Source: Candidatus Brockarchaeota archaeon | GTDB taxonomy: Archaea > Thermoproteota > EX4484-205 > JAAOZP01 | DNA length: 64,000 nt | Direction: 5' to 3' | Assembly: GCA_017601225.1 (NCBI GenBank) | Contig: JAFNIX010000009.1 | Coordinates: 1 to 64,000, forward strand | Shown: positions 33,227-41,910 of the stretch, one piece after another | Numbering within the stretch: the first letter of the stretch is position 1 | Layout: every line of letters begins with the position of its first letter | The notes under the pieces: model-generated | Seen by the model: the letters and a program-made list of their open reading frames with translations, nothing else | Databases searched by the model: none | What the model was told of the DNA's origin: nothing | Position numbers and translations under genes: made by a program

Positions 33227-34231
33227 TTACAGGGGGAGCGTGACGGATCTCCCTTCCTTAATAGACTTGTGTATCGCTAGGGCAACCTCTACAGCAGCCC
33301 TCGCATCCTCAGCTGAAACCAAAGGTTTCTCCTTTCCCTCCACGCAGTTTAAGAAATGAATAATCTCATCCCTGAGATACCCCTTAACCTTTCCATGAAT
33401 AACCGGCTGGTAGCAGGAAAGGGTTTCAGGCCCCCTCTCACCCCAGAACAGGAAGCTGTCGCTAGGCTGGCTTATCCAGAGGCTTCCCCCGGTCCCCACG
33501 AGCTCAAGTTTAAAATCGAAGGACATTGAGGAGGGCAGAATCCAAATGTTCTCCAAAGCCCCAATGGTTCCTCCTTTAAACCTGAAGACAGACCAGACGG
33601 CGTCCTTAGCAAGGGGTTTGAGAACCCTACTCTCCGCCTCAGCGTAAACCCGGGTAATACTCCTACCAATTATCCATCTCATCACATCAATGTCATGCAC
33701 GCCGAGGAAGAGGAGCGGCGAGGTTTCCTTAAGCCAATTCTTCAACCTCATTGGAGAAGTTATTGAGTTGTTTCTCCTAGCCCAGATTGAAACAGGTTCG
33801 CCAAGCAGCCCCTTATCCATATACTCCTTAGCCTTAGCATAATTATAGTCGAACCTCACTATGTGGCCCACGAGGAAAGTTATCCCTGCTTTTCTAACAG
33901 CGTTCACAATAGCGTCAGCATCCCTTAGAGTTGTGGCAATAGGCTTCTCTAGGAGCACTGCTTTCCCAGCCTTAGCCGCCGCTATCGTTGGCTCACGGTG
34001 AAGATGATCCGGGACAGCGATGCTTACAGCATCGATATCCGGCCTCGCTAAAAGATCATTATAGTCAGTATACCATTTATCCGCCCCGAACTCCCTCGCA
34101 GCCACCCTAGCATTTTTCTCAACAACATCCGCGGTCGCAACGAGCTTTACTCCAGGCAGCTCAGAGTATACGCGGGCATGATATTGCCCCATAAAGCCGC
34201 AGCCTATTACCCCTACCCTAATCAGACCCAT
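33227..34231 (-). CDS. Gfo/Idh/MocA-family oxidoreductase
   Basis: 334-residue NAD(P)-dependent dehydrogenase of sugar or polyol derivatives. VGVIGCGFMGQYHARVY is the Rossmann motif, LLEKPIATTLRDAD the EKP motif with catalytic Lys, and FLGVHDIDVMRWIIG the His/Asp active-site segment. Length is standard. It starts 11 nt after the 2-hydroxyacid dehydrogenase gene stop and is likely co-transcribed. Substrate not determined; an inositol- or glycoside-type sugar is reasonable given the glycosidases in the window. Confidence 0.88.
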   Translation of the reverse strand: MGLIRVGVIGCGFMGQYHARVYSELPGVKLVATADVVEKNARVAAREFGADKWYTDYNDLLARPDIDAVSIAVPDHLHREPTIAAAKAGKAVLLEKPIATTLRDADAIVNAVRKAGITFLVGHIVRFDYNYAKAKEYMDKGLLGEPVSIWARRNNSITSPMRLKNWLKETSPLLFLGVHDIDVMRWIIGRSITRVYAEAESRVLKPLAKDAVWSVFRFKGGTIGALENIWILPSSMSFDFKLELVGTGGSLWISQPSDSFLFWGERGPETLSCYQPVIHGKVKGYLRDEIIHFLNCVEGKEKPLVSAEDARAAVEVALAIHKSIKEGRSVTLPL

Positions 34232-34242
34232 GGGTCCTCACC

Positions 34243-35253
34243 TTAAAGCATCCTCACTGTTTCTAAAGGCTTTACTTTCATAACCTCGGGGTTTAAAAGG
34301 CTTGGAGGAGCCTCACCGCGGAGAACACTAAGAATGTTTTCAGCAGCTTTCTCGGCAAGCCTCCTTCTGGCTTCGAAAGTTGCGCTCGCCATGTGCGGTG
34401 TGAGAACAACGTTATCCATGCTTATCAACGGATTATCAGGATCAATAGGCTCCTTCTCGAAAACGTCGAGCGCCGCCCCAGCGATCCACCCTTTTTTTAA
34501 AGCCTTCACCAGAGCCTTCTCGTCAACCACAGCTCCCCGTGAGATGTTGACTAGGTACGAGGAGGGTTTCATGCTTCTAAGCTCCCTCTCGCCAATCATC
34601 CCAACGGTCTCAGGGGTTAAAGCCGTGGAGAGAACGATGAAGTCAGACTCCCTTAGAAGCTCGTTAAGAGGCCTGTAGGATATGCCTAGCTCAGCCTCAA
34701 CATTCGGCTTCCTAGTCCTGCTAAAGTATATGACCCTCATGTTCAGACCCTTGGCCCTGCTGGCCACAGCCTTTCCAATGGCTCCGAGCCCGACTATGCC
34801 GAGTGTCTTACCGCTTATTTCAGGGCCTAGCATGAACATTGGGGACCAAGCTATCTTCCAGGAGCCTCTTCTGAGAAACCTGTCCGCCTCGACAACCCTC
34901 CTGGCGACTGAGAATAGAAGGGCCAGAGCAAACTCTGCGACAGCATCTGTTAAGACGCTGGGCACATTAGTAACGTAGACTCCTCGTGCAGTAGCCTCCT
35001 TCAAATCTATGTGGTCGTAGCCGGCGCTCATCGTGCTTACAACCCTGAGCCTCCCAGCCTTCTCAAAAACCTCCCTGTCTATCGTGTCGCTGAGAAGTAT
35101 GAGTGCAGCATCCTTGTCCTCGAGACTCTTAACCAGAATATTCTTAGGCGGCGGATAGTCGGAGTCGTAAAGCTCAACGTCGCAGCATTCCCTGAGAAGC
35201 ATTATTGCAGAATCCTGTATTCTTCTCGAAACATAGATCCTGGGCCTAACCAT
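34243..35253 (-). CDS. D-2-hydroxyacid dehydrogenase (glyoxylate/hydroxypyruvate reductase type)
   Basis: 336 residues. NAD-binding motif is GIVGLGAIGKAVASRAKGLN. The catalytic triad is Arg in VNISRGAVVDEKAL, Glu in FEKEPIDPDNP and His in TPHMASATFEARRR. It most resembles archaeal glyoxylate reductase (GyaR) by length and start. It could reduce glyoxylate, hydroxypyruvate or a sugar-derived 2-keto acid. It is the first gene of a two-gene unit with the Gfo/Idh/MocA protein, which suggests successive steps in a sugar-acid pathway. Confidence 0.88.
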   Translation of the reverse strand: MVRPRIYVSRRIQDSAIMLLRECCDVELYDSDYPPPKNILVKSLEDKDAALILLSDTIDREVFEKAGRLRVVSTMSAGYDHIDLKEATARGVYVTNVPSVLTDAVAEFALALLFSVARRVVEADRFLRRGSWKIAWSPMFMLGPEISGKTLGIVGLGAIGKAVASRAKGLNMRVIYFSRTRKPNVEAELGISYRPLNELLRESDFIVLSTALTPETVGMIGERELRSMKPSSYLVNISRGAVVDEKALVKALKKGWIAGAALDVFEKEPIDPDNPLISMDNVVLTPHMASATFEARRRLAEKAAENILSVLRGEAPPSLLNPEVMKVKPLETVRML

Positions 35254-35330
35254 GCTTACAGGATTACTCGCAAGGTTTTATAAGTATTCTAGACTTGGAT
35301 TCTCAAACGAGGCTTTGAAAAACCTGTTTC

Positions 35331-36380
35331 CTAAGAAGGCTTTAAAACCATTATGCTAGGGCTAGCGTCACCGTGTCTAATGATCCTCTCATGCTCAATG
35401 CTCAACCCTATTTTTGAAGAGATTTCTCCCACGTAACCCGGCTTGATAGTTATAAGCACGATCCGCCCATCATCGCTTAAAACTTTTCTCATCTCAGGCA
35501 GGCATATGCTGTAGAAGGCGCGAGGGTTGACCCTGGCTATGGGCTTAGTACCGTATGGAGGATCCGTAACTATCCTGTCCACCTTAAACGTTAATTCTTT
35601 TGAAAGCCTCTTGCAGTCAACCCTCTTGAATATTATTCTTTCTGAGGCACCCATGGCTTCAGCGTTCAGGGCAGCACCCTCCAAAAAGTATTCTGAAACA
35701 TCAAACCCGTATATCGTAACGTTGCTGGTTGAGAGGGCGGCCTCGATGGGTATGATCCCTCCCCCGCACATTGGGTCGAGAAGAGTCATCCCAGGCTTGA
35801 GGCCAGCAATCCTAACCATTCCGTACGCAACCGAGGGCCTGAGGGCAGCCGGGTGGGTGAAGACAATGTACCTGCCGGAGGCATACTCGCTTCTGAAAAA
35901 TCCTACAAAGCAGGAGTCTCCCACAATATCCAGGAAAACATTAGCCTGAAAATTCTCCAAATCCACTTTTAAACCATACTTGTCCACCAGTGCCTGGCCA
36001 GCCTTCCTTTGAACATCCATGCTTGTAAACTCATGCTTGCCACTCCTCCTGCAGGACACCCTAAACGAGGAGGCTTCGCGAAACCCATTGGGAAACTCCA
36101 TCCTTATGATTCCACTATAGATGTCCTCTAAGCCTCTTAGGCTAGTGTCAACCTTGAAGGCCCCAATGTACTCTAGGAACCAGTCTACGCTTCTAAGCGA
36201 TAATAATCTTGAGGATTCGGATTCAGGAATATCTATGATGATCCTTCCTGGGACACCCTGAGGGTTCTCCTCGACAACGCCTTTAAAATGCATCTTCTCC
36301 TCAAGTTCACACTTAACAATGTCCTCTAGGCCGTATGGAAAGACTAGGAGAAACTTAGTCAAGAGATACTTGTCTCCCAT
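35331..36380 (-). CDS. THUMP-domain RNA guanine-N2 methyltransferase
   Basis: 349 residues. The N-terminal half holds a THUMP-like RNA-binding region ending near SSFRVSCRRSGKHEFTSMDV. The C-terminal Rossmann domain has the SAM loop TLLDPMCGGGIIPIEAAL and the catalytic VTDPPYGTKPIARV (N/D-PPY), typical of amino-methylating enzymes. It resembles archaeal Trm14/TrmG10-type enzymes that modify G6 or G10 of tRNA; I cannot separate the two. It is likely a housekeeping gene, singly transcribed. Confidence 0.85.
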   Translation of the reverse strand: MGDKYLLTKFLLVFPYGLEDIVKCELEEKMHFKGVVEENPQGVPGRIIIDIPESESSRLLSLRSVDWFLEYIGAFKVDTSLRGLEDIYSGIIRMEFPNGFREASSFRVSCRRSGKHEFTSMDVQRKAGQALVDKYGLKVDLENFQANVFLDIVGDSCFVGFFRSEYASGRYIVFTHPAALRPSVAYGMVRIAGLKPGMTLLDPMCGGGIIPIEAALSTSNVTIYGFDVSEYFLEGAALNAEAMGASERIIFKRVDCKRLSKELTFKVDRIVTDPPYGTKPIARVNPRAFYSICLPEMRKVLSDDGRIVLITIKPGYVGEISSKIGLSIEHERIIRHGDASPSIMVLKPS

Positions 36381-36499
36381 TTACCTACTGGAACGGCTGG
36401 AAAGATCACTTCACCCATAGGGATAGACACGGGTGAAATCCAAACTTGTCGAATCCCACCATAAGAGAGTAGGAGGCTTACCATAAGACACGCGCCTTG

Positions 36500-38332
36500 C
36501 TAAGAGGAGGCTAAAAGGCTTATTTTCTTCAGAAGCTCGATTGAAACCTCTCGGGATGGGCTTTCCGGCCTAGAAAGGCTTCTGAAGGCCTGTGAAACAT
36601 ATAGCAGTGTTGAAACCTCTTCATCGCTTAAAACGCGTATCTTAACGTTCCCAAGAGCCTCTAATGCTTTCTGAAGCTCTGGGCTGACTGGGCTCGTGGT
36701 TAGCATCACAATCCTGTCGAGCTTCCGGCTCCTCGCGAAGTCTATAAGTGGCTCAATACTGCTTCTTTTAAGCCCTTCAGAAGGCTTTGGAGCCTTAATC
36801 ATCACCCCGACCTGGGCGCCTCCGCTCGTGTTGTCCGTGAAGAGCAAGTCTATCTCTCTCTTTCTGGTCAGGGAGACACTTATTCTCTTCCTGCCTACGA
36901 GGCTTTGCTTACCGAGAGCTGTTTCAATAAGGCTTGCAACAGCTTTTTCAAGGACAATCGCCCTCTCGGAGGATTTCTCAATGTTGTAGAACCTTGTGAT
37001 TATCTGGCTTTTAACATCACTGTCGGGCGTAACTGGGGTTGCAGGCCTAGCGGTTGGCAGACCCATTTTCATAACGGCCTCCATCGCTATCACTGTGTCC
37101 ACGTAGTCTGGTTGAGTAATGCCTCTCTCAAGTCTTTCAGCAAGTATCTCGATGCATGCGAAACACTCTGACAGCAGCCTCCTGATTTCCCCACCGGAGT
37201 TCGCCCAGAGGAGTTTAACACTGCTCATGGGGAACATGTTTGAATATGCTCCTTCACTCTTTCCTAGGTAGAGAGCCTTAACATACCTGTCGATTATGTC
37301 CTTAGCCTCCTCCACGCTTATCTTTTCGAGGCTTATCGGGGTTGAGGAAACTCTGCTTACTATCGCGGGTGCCACCCTGAACCTCTGTCCTTTTAACTCT
37401 TCGAACATAACTGGTGTTAAAAGCAGAAGTATGAACAGCCCGCCTGGACCATTGTCCACAATCCTCTTCAAGGTATGGAAGAAAACGTCAACATTATCCT
37501 GAACCAACGTTTCAACCTCGTCCACAACGATTACGAAAGGCGAGTTGCTAACTAGCTTCGACAGATTCACCAGAGTCGTCAAGAACTTTAAAGCGTTCTC
37601 ATCGGACTCCCTCAAGTAATCGTTGGAATGCTTAACACCCCAGCTTCCGTAGTATGGGCTTGGAAGCCACAGGATCCATTTCGCAAGGTTTAGATCGACG
37701 AATCTCCTTGTTTTCGATGGTTCAAACCTTGTTTCAAACATTTTTCCAAGCTCTTCAAGCTCAAGCCTTACGAGCCCAGTTATTTCCAGAGTTCCCTCTT
37801 CAACAAGTTTCCTTACAACCCTGAAATCGTTTGAAACCATGTTGAAAGCCTCTCGAGCCTTCTCAGCCTTTTTACCAAGTACCGTAGGAATCAGCCCGAC
37901 GCTAACGGTTTTCTGAAACAATTCATAGCCCATCTTGGAGATCAGCATCTGGTGGAGCCTTAGGGAAAGCTCCATTAGAAACTCTTCACCGCCCAGTGTC
38001 TCCACAACCTTAGAGGTGAAGAATATTAGAGAGGGCTTGTAAACAGAGTCTTGAATAGTCGGCATATATGAGAAAGGCTGGCCCGGCTTCTCCTGGCTTA
38101 GAAGGTATTGCAGGTGCAAGGCGAGATGTGTCTTCCCGCTTCCAGCATCCCCTATAAGAATGTCAATCTTAGGCTCTTCGAGCTTGAAAGAGTAGTCTAT
38201 CTCCTCCCTAATCCTTTTCAACGCATTTATTCTGGATTCCCCGCCAAGTATCCATATTCTGCTTGGGACAGGGGTTAGTGGAAAAGGATTGGCTTCAAGC
38301 ATTAGGCGAGAATACTTATTTGACGATTGCAT
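36500..38332 (-). CDS. P-loop ATPase with C-terminal nuclease-like domain
   Basis: 610 residues from ATG 38332, chosen because GAGGTG at 38342-38347 lies 9 nt upstream; a GTG at 38344 is in frame. With the longer numbering, Walker A is GDAGSGKT (65-72) and Walker B VIVVDE (271-276), in an ORC/STAND-like AAA domain with a later ISLEKISVEEAKDIIDRYV helical region. Residues ~455-600 look like a PD-(D/E)XK fold: E466, D499 in KREIDLLF, K517 in VGVMIK, with the usual E two before the Lys replaced by Met. It overlaps the winged-helix gene by 17 nt. Function unknown. Confidence 0.6.
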   Translation of the reverse strand: MQSSNKYSRLMLEANPFPLTPVPSRIWILGGESRINALKRIREEIDYSFKLEEPKIDILIGDAGSGKTHLALHLQYLLSQEKPGQPFSYMPTIQDSVYKPSLIFFTSKVVETLGGEEFLMELSLRLHQMLISKMGYELFQKTVSVGLIPTVLGKKAEKAREAFNMVSNDFRVVRKLVEEGTLEITGLVRLELEELGKMFETRFEPSKTRRFVDLNLAKWILWLPSPYYGSWGVKHSNDYLRESDENALKFLTTLVNLSKLVSNSPFVIVVDEVETLVQDNVDVFFHTLKRIVDNGPGGLFILLLLTPVMFEELKGQRFRVAPAIVSRVSSTPISLEKISVEEAKDIIDRYVKALYLGKSEGAYSNMFPMSSVKLLWANSGGEIRRLLSECFACIEILAERLERGITQPDYVDTVIAMEAVMKMGLPTARPATPVTPDSDVKSQIITRFYNIEKSSERAIVLEKAVASLIETALGKQSLVGRKRISVSLTRKREIDLLFTDNTSGGAQVGVMIKAPKPSEGLKRSSIEPLIDFARSRKLDRIVMLTTSPVSPELQKALEALGNVKIRVLSDEEVSTLLYVSQAFRSLSRPESPSREVSIELLKKISLLASS

Positions 38333-38840
38333 AGTGGTAAACACCTCTCGCCGTCTTCAACCCATTACCCGATTCCCCGCTGCCCGCGTGAAGTTGAACA
38401 GCGTATGGATCACTACTGTTCAACTCTATTATCCTCCTGTCGAATTCATCGTCACTTATATTTAATTCCTCAGATACTTTAAGCCGGAGGTCAGCTATTT
38501 TCACATAGGGAGCTATTGGACTAGCCCTTACCAAGTCATTGTACTTCAACCTTAAGGCTTCGAGAAACCTCTCAGGCGATAGCGGTTCAGCCTCCTTAGG
38601 CCTAGTGTATTTTAAAACGGGGAGGTTCCAAACGTTTTCCATGCAATAGGCCCTGCCGGACTCAGAAGTCCTATACTTTTTAATGGCCTTAGTCCTCCCC
38701 TCAACGGGTTCAAGATAGCCTTTTTTAACTAGCTCTTTAAACTCTTTTTCAGTAAGCCTGCCGGCCTTCTTAACCATTTTTTCCGAAACCCCCTTAGGAG
38801 TGTCGGCGAAGACAAGCGCGAGCAGTTGAAACGCGTTCAG
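38316..38840 (-). CDS. Winged-helix protein, ATPase partner (probable CTG start)
   Basis: About 174 residues if started at CTG 38840. ATG 38777 would give 153, but the 21 codons before it read NAFQLLALVFADTPKGVSEK, the missing first helices of a winged helix (then TEKEFKELVKKGYLEP and a basic wing). Upstream, AGGTGA at 38848-38853 is seven bases from the CTG, and TTTAAATA precedes it; no ATG, GTG or TTG exists before the in-frame stop at 38847-38849. The C-terminal part holds FDRRIIELNSSDPYAVQLH and GLKTARGVYHYAIV, family unknown. It overlaps the ATPase gene, so the two act together. Confidence 0.6.
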   Translation of the reverse strand: MNAFQLLALVFADTPKGVSEKMVKKAGRLTEKEFKELVKKGYLEPVEGRTKAIKKYRTSESGRAYCMENVWNLPVLKYTRPKEAEPLSPERFLEALRLKYNDLVRASPIAPYVKIADLRLKVSEELNISDDEFDRRIIELNSSDPYAVQLHAGSGESGNGLKTARGVYHYAIVK

Positions 38841-38961
38841 CCGGTATCACCTATTTAAAAAAGGGCTAAGGTGGTTTTTAAAGCTTGCCTGAAGGCTTGT
38901 AAAGACAGGCCTATTACCCTTACGCAGCAGGTTTAGATAAAGTTAAATCATATAAGGCAAG

Positions 38962-39456
38962 ATGTTTTTCTGCATGGGAAGGAAAACGATAGGAGATGAA
39001 GCTAAAAAGAAGCATAGTATGCTTTTCCCCAGAACCATGTTTAAATGCATACTGTGTGGAAGATGCTGCGAAGACACTGAGCGTGGGAGAAGGATCGTTC
39101 TAACAGTTAGTGACGCGTTGGAAATCCTAGATGCTACCGGAATCAGTTTAAGCGAGTTCGCGGAGGAGAACAATAGTGAAGCCTATCCATATGTTATTAG
39201 GCTTGTCAACGGAAGATGCTTCTTCCTCCAGCCAGACAGAAAATGCAGGATCTACCCAGTCAGGCCCCTAGTCTGCAGGTTCTACCCTTTCATGGTGCAA
39301 AGGATTGGGAAAACATACGTGTTTCAAGCCGATCCATCCTGCCACGGGCTTGGAAAAGGCACCTACCTTAACGAGGAATATTTCGAGAAGCTTGTCGAGC
39401 AGGCTGAGGAGCGTTTAAACAGGTTTACTGGGCGGTTTGAGGCGCACCGCAGTTAG
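38962..39456 (+). CDS. YkgJ-type cysteine-rich protein (second copy)
   Basis: 164 residues. FKCILCGRCCEDTER gives the CxxCxxCC start, then GRCFFLQ, RKCRIYPVRPLVCRFYPF and DPSCHG complete the Fe-S/zinc pattern of UPF0153. The start may be ATG 38962, or a later ATG at 38974 or 39038 (MFKCILCG); no ribosome site decides. It shares 32 bases at the 3' end with the convergent arrestin-like gene. Its relation to the ATPase pair is only positional. Confidence 0.7.
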   Translation: MFFCMGRKTIGDEAKKKHSMLFPRTMFKCILCGRCCEDTERGRRIVLTVSDALEILDATGISLSEFAEENNSEAYPYVIRLVNGRCFFLQPDRKCRIYPVRPLVCRFYPFMVQRIGKTYVFQADPSCHGLGKGTYLNEEYFEKLVEQAEERLNRFTGRFEAHRS

Positions 39457-40000
39457 GACATCTAGTCTCACTCCGGGGGAAAACTGTTCCGCAATACTTG
39501 CATGAAACGGTTGATGGTGCTTGCTGAACCTGAGATGGTGGGGAGACCTGTATTTCTATGGTTTTACTAGTCGCGTCGGGGCGGCCCTCTACGGCGACAA
39601 CCCCCTTCAGATTCCAGACTACAATCCTATCTATGCTCTTTAAAGAAGGCTGTGCTCCAGGAGGAATCAGTATTTTAAACTGGAAGCTTTGAATAAATCC
39701 CTCCGGAATATGTAGAGCTCCCGCTAACTGGGGCTTAGTTGAAAATATCACTGCAGAGTCCCAGACCTGTTGCTCAACCTCTCTTTTAAGAGCTGCATCA
39801 TAGACCCTCCTGGTTTTACGTACCCGTTCTACGCACTCGAGCTCGCATCTGACCTCAGTGCAATCAAACTCTTCCCATGACTCAACCTGTACCGTACCCT
39901 CCACGTTGCCGCCAAGGTAAAAGAGTGGTTCCTTCAGGAACAGGGAGATGTTTACCTGGGGCGGGGTAACCTTATCCCGCAGTTTCTTAAACAGGCTCAT
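39425..40000 (-). CDS. Arrestin/Spo0M-like protein with C-terminal zinc ribbon
   Basis: 191 residues. The first ~150 form a beta-sandwich with a VNISLFLKEPLFYLGGNVEG start, followed by strands in the order of arrestin/Vps26/Spo0M domains. The last 30 residues are a C4 zinc ribbon, CKYCGTVFPRSETRCPNCGA. Arrestin folds bind cargo or membranes; the zinc ribbon is like those of the SPFH operon at 29-32 kb, suggesting a related membrane process. Start ATG 40000. Function is inferred and not established. Confidence 0.55.
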   Translation of the reverse strand: MSLFKKLRDKVTPPQVNISLFLKEPLFYLGGNVEGTVQVESWEEFDCTEVRCELECVERVRKTRRVYDAALKREVEQQVWDSAVIFSTKPQLAGALHIPEGFIQSFQFKILIPPGAQPSLKSIDRIVVWNLKGVVAVEGRPDATSKTIEIQVSPPSQVQQAPSTVSCKYCGTVFPRSETRCPNCGAPQTAQ

Positions 40001-40068
40001 GGATGAGGATTTAAGTTTGAGGAGGATTTAAGTTTTCAAGGCGTGTGGAAATTTTTTAAATGGGAGGC

Positions 40069-41223
40069 TCATAAAGGTATTAGTAGGAGGTTTGAAAGAA
40101 TTATCACAAGCCCTCCGATGAAAAAAGGCATGTTTATATCTATAGAACCGAAGTATCCCGCTAAGAAGGGGCCCATAATGTTCCCCAGGGAGCTTACAAA
40201 GTTAACCACATTAAAGTCCCTCCCCCGAGTTTCATCGTTACAATGTTTTTGAACAAGGTAGCTTCTAAGAGGGAGCCATACTGAAGCACCTGCAGGATCA
40301 TGTAGAAGCCAAAGGGCTGCAGAAGTGGTGAAATCACTTGGCACAGTGGCGAGGGATGTGAAAACCCCCTGTATACATGTGAAAAGGATTAGGGAGGACT
40401 TGTATGAAAACTTTTTCAAGCCTGTTATAATCCTGCTGCTGAACAACATGGGTATTCCCAGGCTTAGCCTGTGAACAGTCATCAGGATTGAAAGCGTTTC
40501 CGGGGATAACGAGAATTTCTTTGAAAAGAACATGGGTGTGATGAAGCAGTGGGTAGCAGAACCTCCGATCGTCACCACTAGACCGGAGACGGCCATTATC
40601 ATAAGCCCCCTGTTTAAACCCTTGTCCAAATGCTTTCCCCCGAGGGTTTTCGCGACACGTTTTGCCGGCGAAACCTTCTCTTCAGGGAAGAAGAACACTA
40701 TTGCTGAGAAACCTATTAATTGAAGAAGCCCTGAAAAAACAAGGGGGAGCCAATAACCATAGGTGCTGATGAATAGCCCGGCAGACGCAAGGCCTAACGC
40801 CTGTGAAGTGAACTCGAGCCCTGAAACTTTTGAGTAGGAGGCGATAAAGGCCTTATGGTCCTGTTCATAGACCATGGTTGCGAAAACAGCATTCCGGATT
40901 GTGACCGCCGAGTCGAAAAGAATCTTGACGAGAACCATTATACCTATCGATTTGAATTGGGGTGTTAAGAAGTAAGAGAGTCCAGCAAGCAGCGAAGCCA
41001 GCGCCACGAAGATTTTTCTACCATACTTGTCTGATTTAGCCCCGAGAAAGATGCTTAGGAAAGCGATGAATATTGCTGAGGCTGTGAACACATATCCAAT
41101 CTCCATAAGCGAGATAGAAACATGATCCATGTAAAGGGGAAACATGATCTCGTAAAGCCCGAAGGAGAAGCCGAAGAGCCATGTGGATACGACGAGCGCA
41201 GAGAACCCTTTTCCGTTCAGCAT
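40069..41223 (-). CDS. Major facilitator superfamily transporter
   Basis: 384 residues with about 12 hydrophobic helices. The loop between TM2 and TM3 carries LGAKSDKYGRKIFVALASLL, the MFS motif A. A central basic loop (EEKVSPAKRVAKTLGGKH) divides the halves. Substrate cannot be read; drug, sugar or peptide export are all possible. It is the only gene between the arrestin-like gene and the divergent pyruvate-kinase-domain gene. Confidence 0.85.
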   Translation of the reverse strand: MLNGKGFSALVVSTWLFGFSFGLYEIMFPLYMDHVSISLMEIGYVFTASAIFIAFLSIFLGAKSDKYGRKIFVALASLLAGLSYFLTPQFKSIGIMVLVKILFDSAVTIRNAVFATMVYEQDHKAFIASYSKVSGLEFTSQALGLASAGLFISTYGYWLPLVFSGLLQLIGFSAIVFFFPEEKVSPAKRVAKTLGGKHLDKGLNRGLMIMAVSGLVVTIGGSATHCFITPMFFSKKFSLSPETLSILMTVHRLSLGIPMLFSSRIITGLKKFSYKSSLILFTCIQGVFTSLATVPSDFTTSAALWLLHDPAGASVWLPLRSYLVQKHCNDETRGRDFNVVNFVSSLGNIMGPFLAGYFGSIDINMPFFIGGLVIILSNLLLIPL

Positions 41224-41302
41224 GTGTCACGGGCCGTAAGAAGGGAGGCTTATAAGCATTAACATCATTAAAGTTTTTAAGCAGCCTTTAAAATAAAAAA
41301 AC

Positions 41303-41851
41303 ATGGTTAAACGCAGCACGGGTGTGAAATATTTTGCTGAGCCCGGTCCAGAGAATACTGGCAAAGTGATAAAGGCAGTTGCCGAGAGAATTGGAAAAGG
41401 AGACTTGACGAAGGTTGTTGTTGCAAGCACCTCGGGTAGGACAGGAGTCAGATTTGCAAAGTCGTTAAGAGGTAGGGCACAGGTTGTCGCTGTGTCTCAT
41501 GAGAAGATGGATCTGAAGCTTAAGGGAAAGATAATCAGTCTAGGGGGAATCGCTGAAGACGGTACACACCTGCCGCTTCATGGAAGGGGGATGGATAAGG
41601 TTAGGGACGCGTTCTATACTCTTGGACAAGGATTCAAAGTGGCTTTAGAGGTTATTCTAATAGCTGCTGACAAGGGGCTTGTTAAACCGTATGAGGACGT
41701 TATAGGCGTCGGCGGAAGCGGTGAAGGCGCTGACACAGCAGTGGTGGCGAGGGCAACACCAACCAGGGAGATTTTCAGCAGCGACAAGTCTAAGAGGCTT
41801 GAAGTAAGGGAGATAATTTGCATGCCTCTGAAAAAGAAGTGGTGGGACTAA
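41303..41851 (+). CDS. Stand-alone pyruvate kinase C-terminal domain protein
   Basis: 182 residues. VVVASTSGRTGVRFAKSL and the VVAVSHE segment belong to the pyruvate kinase alpha/beta C-terminal (allosteric) domain, but the catalytic barrel is missing. Such stand-alone domains occur widely in archaea; their role is unknown. IGVGGSGEGADTAVVARAT near the end looks like a phosphate-binding loop. Start ATG 41303, preceded by an AT-rich TTTAAAATAAAAAA stretch. Transcribed alone. Confidence 0.75.
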   Translation: MVKRSTGVKYFAEPGPENTGKVIKAVAERIGKGDLTKVVVASTSGRTGVRFAKSLRGRAQVVAVSHEKMDLKLKGKIISLGGIAEDGTHLPLHGRGMDKVRDAFYTLGQGFKVALEVILIAADKGLVKPYEDVIGVGGSGEGADTAVVARATPTREIFSSDKSKRLEVREIICMPLKKKWWD

Positions 41852-41910
41852 TCGCAGGATAGGAATTCTTTTTCTTAACCTGAAATAATTTAATCGGAGT
41901 TGGTGAATAT

